A stretch of DNA of 64,000 nucleotides, from NCBI GenBank assembly GCA_026770025.1, contig JAMXDE010000010.1, positions 1,116,001 to 1,180,000 on the forward strand, in the 5' to 3' direction. Positions 22,563 to 31,300 of this stretch are shown one piece after another. The DNA is from Craspedostauros australis (lineage: Eukaryota; Bacillariophyta; Bacillariophyceae; Mastogloiales; Achnanthaceae). Made by a program: the position numbers and the translations under genes. A model generated the notes under the pieces. The model had not been told where the DNA came from, did no database searches, and saw only the letters and a list, made by a program, of their open reading frames with translations. Position 1 is the stretch's first letter. Every line of letters begins with the position of its first letter.

Positions 22563-23490
22563 TCATAACTACATTAACATACTATAATATGAATGGAATG
22601 GATGATGTATTGTAATGTTGAGCATTCGTGATGGCTCCAGGATGAAGCAAGATGATCACTGCATTGTTGCACTGAAATTCTCCACAATACATCGCGGTGA
22701 TTGGCATTCGTGAATGGGATCAACGAGTGCCTGCTCCAAAGAAACAAACAGATCTCAACCACTACCCAACCAATCGCCACCAAAGTTGGAGAGTGCGATG
22801 ACAAGCCACACATGAGAGTGATCACCAAAGAAGAGCTCAAACAAATGGAGCGGCATGGACTTGACGAGGAGGTTTGTGGCAGAAAAGGTGGTTTTGGGGC
22901 CGCTTCGAGTGGGACTGACGTACAAAATGTACCAGCGACTACGGCGACATTGACTCATACGACTAGTTACCAATTGTTACCAATGGTTACAAAAAATTGG
23001 CCTCCACCCAAGCCAAAAGACACTAGGAATCAACAATAAGTGATAGTCATGGTATGCTGACATGTCTAGTGATGCCAGGTGCATCAGTGAGTGCGCGGCA
23101 GCAACATGTAGAGAGTAGAGCAGTGATGTCAGTGATGATGCATGCAGAATCCTGACATTCACAAGCAAGACATATGGACAAGATCGAATATGGAAGAAGG
23201 TCCTAGACCAGACAGATTCAGACAGAGATGTGAAACGGCCCAAGAGGGGCAACTGTAGAGGAATTGTGCGATGGCCCATGATGGCATCGAGCAATGGAGT
23301 AGGAAGACCTGACGATGAACCACAGCAGAATTGGGCAGAACATTTGGAAGAGTGCAGAATGCACCAACTTAGGATGAATGAGATCTTGTTCTCACAAATC
23401 TCAACAATCATCAATTGAATACAATACTAACTTAGCAACCAACAACCAAACACCAACCAACTTCTCCTGATCACCCTGGCAGCGTAGTAA
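22563..23490. other. Spacer with short unassigned frames
   Basis: This lies between the piggyBac relic and the Harbinger-like unit. Plus frames at 22701-23039 (charged, with RVITKEELKQMERHGLDEE) and about 23170-23418 (QDRIWKKVLDQTDSDRD...) could be remnants of a transposon accessory protein, but they match nothing I can name. Confidence 0.35.
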
Positions 23491-23550
23491 GTGTAGTGTT
23501 TGGTGCCCTGACCTGTATGAAATTGCTGATTTTCAGGGGTTGTCGCTCTT

Positions 23551-24630
23551 GTGGAGCACTATGCCAATGCCCTCATTTGGGGTGGCCATGTCATGAGAAT
23601 GGAGCAGCTGTACCTGCGTCCTCTGGGATGTTCTCCCAACCACACCAACAGGAACATCGCAATTTCCGAATTGGATGACTCTGAAGCTATTGTCCACTTC
23701 CGCTTCCATCCATGCGACCTTCAACGTTTGGCAGACCAACTGTAGCCGAAGCTTCGGGTTGTATCGGGCAAGACCGATCCTTGTTGCATCCAGGTTAATA
23801 ATCGGTATGTGGTTTAGAACGAGATGGGGTTGTTGGTCATGCTGTATCAGTTGGCCCATCGTGGACGTCTCTGCGATATGGAACAGAGATTTGGCATGGA
23901 GGCTTGTCGTATTTCGAGCATTGCTTGTACATTTTATGCTTGCTTCTACACAATCGGCAAGCCATACTTGAGTGATCTGGGTCTGTTCCTTGGCCGTTTC
24001 CCTGATTACGCTCAGCACAATCATTGGATCACTTGCGGTTTGGTGGACAATTGCATCGCTTTCATCGATGGCACCTTCTGGGAAACGTGCAGACCCATTC
24101 GGGATCAACGGCCGCTCTACTCCGGCTACAAACGAGCACACGGAATACACTATCAAGGCATGGTTGCCTCAGATGGCTTGCTACTTCATTTCTATGGACC
24201 AATTGGTGGCAGTCACGACAACAATCACATGTACTTGCATAGCCTTGTGCAACAGGAAATGGAAGTGCTGATGCTGTTTGATGAGACCAACCCTCCATTT
24301 CGTCTGTATGGAGACGCTGCCTATCCTACAAACCCATACATATTCTGTGCATACAATAATATGGTGCATGGGTCGTCAAAGGCACAACGTGATGCGGACA
24401 TGTCGTCTGAGCGCATCTGTGTCGAATGGGAGTTGAAAGAAATCACCTATGACTTCCCTCTTGTTGCTGTTCGCAGTGCCAACAAGATGGTGCAGAATCC
24501 ACTCACCCATATTCACTACACTACAGCGTTCCTCCCCAATGTGCTCTGCACAATGTATGGGAACCAGCAGTCAGACAGATACAAGTCCGCAAGAATGACA
24601 TTCGAGGAGTACATAGATCTTATTTCGTGA
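23551..24630 (+). pseudogene. PIF/Harbinger-like transposase (DDE_Tnp_4), two in-frame stops
   Basis: One plus-strand frame runs from about 23551 to TGA 24630 and contains TAG codons near 23743 and 23815. The sequence before, between and after them is family-like (FRFHPCDLQRLADQL, then LVMLYQLAHRGRLCDMEQRFG). The downstream 268 codons are open and hold the catalytic region: FIDGTFWETCRP (first Asp), LYGDAAYPTNPYI (second Asp), and RICVEWELKEITYDF (likely Glu). The start of the gene upstream is not clear. It is convergent with the Myb-like frame at 25004-25915, the two-gene layout of Harbinger elements. The two stops mean the copy is probably dead unless supplied in trans. Confidence 0.7.
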
Positions 24631-25003
24631 GGCAGCGACGACGATGGTTGGCAGAGCTGTGAAATGAATTTGTGCATTCTATGTAAAGCCCTATTCCAGA
24701 TTGGAACCTGCAGCACTGATGCCTGTATTGTTAGTGTACATGATCATGGTCCATGTTCACATGCATCCAGCATTGCAGAAGGCGCATGTGATGTGTCCTG
24801 TGTCTGACACTGATGCCAATTTGGTTGGTAGGGATTGAATGAAAGGGTGGGTGCAATTCTGGTGCTGTATGTAGAAGTAGATGTGGTCGTATTAAAGGCA
24901 GTGTATGAATGAAACTGAAAGAAATGGTATGCAAATGACAAAATGTGCAGGAATGAGTAAGAATGGCAGTGTGCCAAGGCAGGTTTTGAATTGGTTGGCA
25001 CCA

Positions 25004-25915
25004 TTAGTTGCTGTCGTTGTGCTTGTTGGACATGGCCTGCCTGAAGGATGCCAACTTGGATACGAGGGTCTGCTGATCTTTGTGGAGATTCCCATTCTCC
25101 GCACACATCATGTCACAGTATTCCACCTGGCGCTGGTTCATTTCCATCATGAGCTTCTGCTGGTGTAGAACGACTTGCAGCAGCTGATTGTTGTTCTGGG
25201 TCTGTGCAGAAGCTCCAGGAGGAGTGGGTGTGGGAGGTGGGGCAGCAATGGTAGGAGACGCTGTTGTTGCATTCATGAGATTTGGTGGGTGGAGTTGAGG
25301 TGGTGGGGGCTGGATGGAGGCAAGCCACTCTGTGAGGCCATTTTGTGTCTGTTCGAGCCTCTCCATGATCGCTGAAGTTGCGGTCATTTGCGCTTCCGCG
25401 GAAACCCTTGTTATGCTGTAAGGGGTCTTCTTTGGAGGCTGGTTGGCGCTGCCAGTCGAGGCAGGATTGCCATGCCCATTTTCGACGCCCTCGGTCTTGT
25501 TGGTGTTGGCTCGTTTCTTGTTGGCCAGACACAAGCCAAGCATGCAATTCGCTTGGCTATTCGTGAATCTGCGGCAGCCCTGAATTCGGATTTCTACTGC
25601 TGTGGCATCATCTTTGTAGCTCTTCCGCTCCTGTTGCACTGCTGTCAGAAGAATCAACCATGGAGTGTATGCCTCCGTGGTCCCACTCTTGTGTTTGGGA
25701 TCAGAGTTGTACCACAGCGTGAACTTCATCAATTTAGCGAAATGGCAAGAGATCGACTTTTGCTGTGGGGTAGTGCTGAAGTTGTTGGGATGGTTCTTCT
25801 GGAGTAGCCAGCAGATGGAACTCCATTTCATGCCAATGGGTGGAATCCACGGCTTTGCTGTAGTCTCCAAAATGGTCTGGATGAGACAGACGTCGTGTGG
25901 ATGTGGGACAAACAA
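25004..25915 (-). CDS. Myb/SANT-like accessory protein of the Harbinger-like element
   Basis: 303 unbroken codons on the minus strand from ATG 25915. The first 110 residues fit the Myb/SANT-like DNA-binding module found beside Harbinger transposases: HDVCLIQTILETTAKPWIPP, then GMKWSSICWLLQKN with spaced Trp residues. A Lys-rich linker and a Pro-rich low-complexity segment (QPPPPQLHPP) follow, and the protein ends in a Gln/Met-rich likely coiled coil. The stop lies 373 bp from the stop of the transposase on the other strand. In known Harbinger elements this partner helps nuclear import and end binding; here that role is inferred. The frame is intact although its transposase partner has stops. 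Confidence 0.55.
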   Translation of the reverse strand: MFVPHPHDVCLIQTILETTAKPWIPPIGMKWSSICWLLQKNHPNNFSTTPQQKSISCHFAKLMKFTLWYNSDPKHKSGTTEAYTPWLILLTAVQQERKSYKDDATAVEIRIQGCRRFTNSQANCMLGLCLANKKRANTNKTEGVENGHGNPASTGSANQPPKKTPYSITRVSAEAQMTATSAIMERLEQTQNGLTEWLASIQPPPPQLHPPNLMNATTASPTIAAPPPTPTPPGASAQTQNNNQLLQVVLHQQKLMMEMNQRQVEYCDMMCAENGNLHKDQQTLVSKLASFRQAMSNKHNDSN

Positions 25916-26133
25916 CCAAGGTTAGATTGTTGGATCCCCATCATTGTCATATTTCAGGTTGGTACATTGACAGGGACAGGAGGCCTTGCATGGGGATGCC
26001 TTGATGAGAGAGGTCTCCTTCACCACAGGAGATGAAGCTGCAATGGCTGTTGGGGGAGGGGTGCTGTTGGCTATGGTACTGTTGGAAGGGGCCAGAGTTG
26101 TGGTTTTCCCATTCTTACGCCGAAGAGCAAGTA

Positions 26134-26420
26134 ATGGAATCAAACGAGTCGCGTAGCTCGTACTGGTCAAAAATTCTGTGACCGTACAGTCACAAGCAAC
26201 CGAGGCAGAGTGCTTGTGGCTGAAACAACACAAGGGTGAGAAAACAGAGCCTGTGTCTTTGTTGGATTCATGGTGTGCGGTCATAATCTGGTTCACAACA
26301 AGGAGTGTATCAGCAATACACCCCTCCCACAGCTACTCAATAGAAAACTGTCATCTGTGTGCCTGAGAGTGCATTCACTTCGTATCCTGAGCACCCAAGC
26401 CAGTTAGAATCATTTGCTGA
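26134..26420 (+). repeat. 300-bp dispersed repeat, copy 3
   Basis: Same family as copies at 14.8 and 15.9 kb, more diverged (about 85% by eye), with the same ends (TCAAACGAGTC ... GAATCATTTG). On the minus strand its edge encodes the tail LSGTQMTVFY followed by TGA, as copy 1 does on the plus strand. Confidence 0.75.
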
Positions 26421-27241
26421 TAAGCACACTTTTGGCGACCTGAGGGCATTGGTGTAGGCACAGGGTTGGGAGGAGCCAACTTGGCGTTGTTGCTGCTGGC
26501 GTTCGCTGGAGGTGCACGTCATGCCACAACAGGAGGCTGTGCCAATGTGGGAATGTGTCCCCAGGACACAAAGACCGGTGGCTTGACATCAACAGGGTGG
26601 TTGGGACGGATGGACACCATGAAGTGGCATTGCAATCTGTCATACTCCGTGGTTTGGGGAGGTCCATGGGAGCAGCGCTGTGCGGGATGGCCCAGAAGTG
26701 GAGGCAACGGAAGGCTTTTGTGATGGAGGAGATAATGGTTTTGCGGAGGTGATGCGGAATGAGTGCAGTGGGAAGAGGGCCCAGGAGGAGGTGGCATGCT
26801 GTGAATGGGGCGTCGCAGCGGTTGTGGCTCCTACAGTCGCAATTCGTCCTGCTGTTGCTCCTGCTGTCGTTCCTGTTGCCGCGGTTGTGGGGGAGGTGGC
26901 AGACGTGCGCGCGAACCGAACGGAGTCGCCGCAACACAACATCACCCCATGGACACAGACGACTCCGAAATAGCCAATGAAAACGCTGTGTTGGTTGCCC
27001 ACATTTTCCTACGTGTGGGAGTTCGTTTTTGCCGGGACTGCGAAAGTGGAAAACAATTTCAATTTGGGTACCCAAATTGGACTTGTTGTCCACTTTCAGA
27101 GGGGGTAGTTTGCATGTTGCCCCCAAGAAAAGTAGCTCTATCAGGTTATTTTGTACTTTGGGACTGGGAAATTGGAATGCGATAATCCTCTTGTAGCGAA
27201 TTCTCGCAGCCCGATTTCGGAGTCCCGCGGAGGAATCATAA
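26421..27241. other. Repeat-flanking stretch, no gene assigned
   Basis: It holds overlapping open frames on both strands, the longest on the minus strand at 26410-27393. Their His/Arg/Ser composition and the lack of any motif suggest chance. The only clear structure is the palindrome at 27042-27097. Confidence 0.4.
27042..27097. repeat. 56-bp near-perfect palindrome
   Basis: The perfect 20-bp core CAATTTGGGTACCCAAATTG (27060-27079) is nested exactly at the centre of outer arms GAAAGTGGA (27042-27050) and TCCACTTTC (27089-27097). About three mismatches per arm lie between them. It can form a long hairpin. Confidence 0.85.
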
Positions 27242-27484
27242 TCAGATAGAGACATTTTTGTGGGGTCGCCCCGAAAACCATAATCGGAATCCGATTTCAA
27301 ATGGGCTCCTGAAACCGGGATATTCATTTCTTCCCCATTTCGTTGTGTCCCGCAAAAGTGTCTTCCACGTGTAGCGATTTCGAAGCTGACCAATCACATT
27401 TTTGCTTTCTTTGTAGACTGTGTTCTTCTGTCCAGAAGTAGGCTGCTCACGCATGTCAATGAGGTTGGTTGCTGCGTCCATGAA
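27242..27484 (-). pseudogene. 3' part of a small open frame split by the copia element
   Basis: Minus-strand frame of 80 codons plus TGA, with coding-like text: FMDAATNLIDMREQ, KESKNVIGQLRNRYTW. It has no proper start here. Its frame joins exactly to 34999-34937 if the retrotransposon and one target-site copy are removed. Protein family unknown. Confidence 0.55.
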
Positions 27485-27490
27485 CGCAAG
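27485..27490. repeat. Target-site duplication, left copy
   Basis: CGCAAG next to the left LTR is repeated as CGCAAG at 34937-34942 after the right LTR. A 5-bp duplication with one chance base is equally possible. Confidence 0.8.
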
Positions 27491-28245
27491 TGTTGGAAAT
27501 CCGGGGTTAGGTAGTAGATTAATCTCTTATCAATCTGTACCAATTTAGAACTGTGAGAACAAACTCCTTGACTCTCCAATTCCAGTTCAGCAGCAAGTGT
27601 AATCTGTAGCAGTTCACCATGATCATGCACTTGTTCATGGTTGCTTTCGTCTGCTTCATCAGCTTGCTCTCATGCTCTCTTCTGCAGGTTCATCATGCGT
27701 CATCGTGGTGATTTGCATCTTCTACATTCGAGCAGCATCTCTCATAGACGCACAGGTACCTTCAGCATGGGTCTCAGTCTGATCGATCCCACTTGACCTT
27801 TGGTTCCTCAGTATTCCACCTGCGCCATCATCACATACTCACCGGTCATGTTCAATGCATGTCGCGTCGTCATTCGTGCTCTTGAGCGGATAGGAGCATC
27901 GCCTCCGTTTCGCTTTCTCAGAGAAGCGATCCCTTGTCCGTCGATGCGCGTCGACATGTCTGATACATATCGACAGTTTCGCCCATAGTCTTGGCTCATG
28001 TGCGATTACATCCCTAGAGGTCGATCCATAGGTTCGCCCTCATTACAGCGGTGGTACATGGATAGGCTTCATGGTGGGACATGACTGATGTTGATGTCAT
28101 TCATGAACAGAGGGTTGATGGGGGACAGGCTGCAAGGTGGTCCGAGTGTTACCAACAAAGTTGACCTCGTCGAGTTGTGAAGATATTATTGGGAGGTGCG
28201 GCAATCATGGGTATCTTGGTAAAAGCGTACCCCCGATTCCTGACA
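27491..28245 (-). repeat. 3' LTR of Ty1/copia element (left copy)
   Basis: 755 bp, plus strand beginning TGTTGGAAATCC and ending GATTCCTGACA. It is the same length as 34182-34936 and identical to it on visual comparison. It is the 3' LTR relative to the minus-strand polyprotein. A purine-rich tract (AATGGAAGGG on the minus strand, 28255-28246) abuts it and fits a polypurine primer. Confidence 0.9.
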
Positions 28246-28330
28246 CCCTTCCATTGTCGCATTGACAATATATCTTTCTTGACTCTGCTCTCTCTTACCC
28301 TTCATCACCACCGTCCCACTCTCCGTTCCA

Positions 28331-31300
28331 TTAGTCCAATGCTGACCTTGGCTGGATGATATCGCCTTTGTGTCTGTCGTAGATCTCCTTCTTCGTGTTC
28401 TTGGTGAACCCGTCTGCGATGTTGTCCTCTGAACGTACGAACCGGGCTCTAGCCTCTCTGTTCGCAATCAGTTCTCGAATGAAGTGATGTCGTATGTCGA
28501 TGTGTCTGGTTCGGGCGGATGTGGATGGGTTGGAAGCGATGAAGATTGCTCCCACGTTGTCAACCATCACGTCTGCTGGTCTGTGCATCTCCAGCCCGAT
28601 GTCTCTCATCAGTTGGGTGAGGAAGCGGATCTCCTTTCCGGCCTCCGATAGTGCAACGTACTCTGCTTCCGTTGAGCTCAGTGTCACGCTGCGTTGTGCC
28701 TTCGATCTCCAGATGATTGGCACTCCTTGTAGTAGCACGATGTGTCCTCCTACGCTGATGCGGTTGTCCTTGTCGCCAGCGAACTCGCTGTCGGTGTATA
28801 CAACAATCTTCCATGCATCGTTCTCCAATGGATCCAGCTTCACCCTCAGTCCATATTCCCTGGTGTCCGACACGAACTTCATGACCCTTAGCATTTCCTT
28901 GTATGCTACGGCTGTTGGTCCATCCAACACCTTGGTCAGTTCACGTACTGCGTTGGCGATGTCGGGCCGAGAGTGTTTCACCAAGTATAGCAGCATACCT
29001 ACTCCACTTCGGTACCTGCTGTGCCGTTCCTTGTCCACCTTGGGCGAGTCACTGTCCCTTTGGATGCCTTGCCCTGGTGTCCCTGGTGTACCGTACCGCT
29101 GTAGCTTCATCACGTCGTCCTTGAATGTCTCGGTGATGTTCTTGATGATGTGCGGTTGGTTCACCCAGCAGTTCGTATGATCGTGGTTGAATATGATCTT
29201 GCAACTGAGATAGTCTTCGAGATCCTCTTCCACCTTGATTCCGAACCGCTCTGCCTTGATATCCCTCACTAGCTTCTTCAGTTCCTGTTCCTCTCCGATG
29301 CATAAGCAATCGTCAACGTAGGTTCCGATCAGCAGTAGGCTCCCTTCCTGATTCCGAATCAGAAGGCATGGATCCACAGCGCTCTGTCTAAACCCCAATT
29401 TGAGTAGGATGTCGACCAGCTTCTTGTTCCATTGTCTGGCACTCTGCACGAGTCCATAAATCGTCTTCTTGAGTAGCAGGCATTCGTCGGCTTCATGCTT
29501 CATACCCTTGGGGCATCGCATGTAGATCTCCTCCTCGAGCTCTCCATGTAAGAATGCTGTCTCAAAGTCGATAATGATGCTGTCCAAGTGTAATAACATC
29601 TTCATTGTGAGCATAACGCGGTAGGTTGCGTCGTGTATCACTGGTGCGTGGTGTGCTGAGAAGTCAACTCCTGCAATCTGCGAGTATCCGCATGCGACGA
29701 GTCTTGCACGGAACACACCGTTCCTCTTCTCCTTGAACACCCATTTGGTCTTCACGCATCGCCGATCCTTCGGCATTTGGTTCATCTTGATCTTCTCCCA
29801 TACTCTTCTTCTGGTCATATCGTTGAACTCCTTGTTGATGGCCTCCCGCCATTTCGTTCTCTTCTCAGGATCTGCATGATCCCAGCACTCCTCGAATGTG
29901 GTTGGGTCTAGCATCATTGCGACGTTAGCTTGTTCGTACCCCTCTTCGAGTGATCGTTGGTCCAATCCTTGGCTCGCAGTGATGAAGTCGTCGAGTCTCA
30001 TCTTACCGTGAGTAGTATCTATCATCATACCTGCGACGTCTCTGTTGAATGTTGACCAATTCGTGTGGAAATTCTGTCCTCCTGTTGCCAATGGTGTGGT
30101 AGTCGTTGTTGGAGTAGTCTCATTCTCTCCTTCATCTGATTCTGACTCTCCACTGGATCCTAGGTCTCGTTCCTCCATTGGAATGGGTGAATTGTTGAAC
30201 CCCGCGAGAGCCTTCAGCATCCTTGGCATTCCTCTAACAGGTGTTGCGACTGGGACCTCGTCTTGATCGTGTGGTCTCTTCTCGTTGTCCCTTCCGGATT
30301 CATCGTCGTTATCATCGTACGAATCGTCATCCCCTTGGGTGGGGAGCAAGTCATCTTGCCCTTGAGCAGCGTCTTCTGTATCTACATCAATTCCGGCTCC
30401 TCTGCTCTGATCTGCGTCGTCGGTCTCCATTCCCTTGATGGTGTCCTCACGTCGCTCCCAAGTTACTCTATTGTTCGGGGAAGGTATCTCCGATGTAGAG
30501 TCGTCATCTTCCAGGTCTATTAGTACTGACCTGTTGGCGTTCGCAATACCCTTGAACTGCCCATATGACTGGTTCATCCATGTCACGTCTCTTGTGATTA
30601 GGATTCTCGTTGTAGCTAGATTCATCATCCGGTACACACCACTAGCATGCGATTGGCCGTATCCGACGAACATAGCCGGTTTGGATCTGCTGTCCAGCTT
30701 CGCCTTGATTGTTCGTCCTCCGATGTGGACCATACCTATTTCCCCGAATGTACGCAGTCCATCTACGTAGGTGGGGATCTGTTCGTTGAACAGGATACAC
30801 GCTGGTTCTCTTGTCTTTGTTCCGATGATGTTCTCCAATTGCGTGGCTGTGCGAGCTGCTTCTGCCCACAGCTTACTTCGAGAGCTCTTCGGCAGATGCG
30901 TCTGGTTTAGCATGGCTCTCACCTTTCCGTACAGTACCGCGAATTTTCGCTCCACGCGACCATTTTGTTGGGGAGTGGCCGCGGCGGTGTACTCGAAAGT
31001 CGGTCCGAACCCAGCGTTAAGTAGTTGCTTCTCCGTGGAGTAATTTTCTCCCGCGTTGTCACATCTCACATTTTTCACGTTCACTTCCTGATTCGCCTGA
31101 AGCCACCGTAATAACCCCACCATCTTGGATCCGACGTCACTCTTTTCTTTCACAAAGAAACTCCAGCAGTAATCGCTGTAGTCATCGATAACTAGAAGCC
31201 AGTATTTGCCTTGGCCGAAACTGTACGTCTGAACACTCGATGTGTCCATGAACAGTCGCTCTCCGACTTTCTTTGCTCTTGGCTGTAGAGTTTTCGTCAA

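Noticed and set aside
26410..27393. 327-codon minus-strand frame
   Set aside because: It overlaps the better-supported split frame at 27242-27484, covers the palindrome, has odd His/Arg/Ser composition, and shows no motif.
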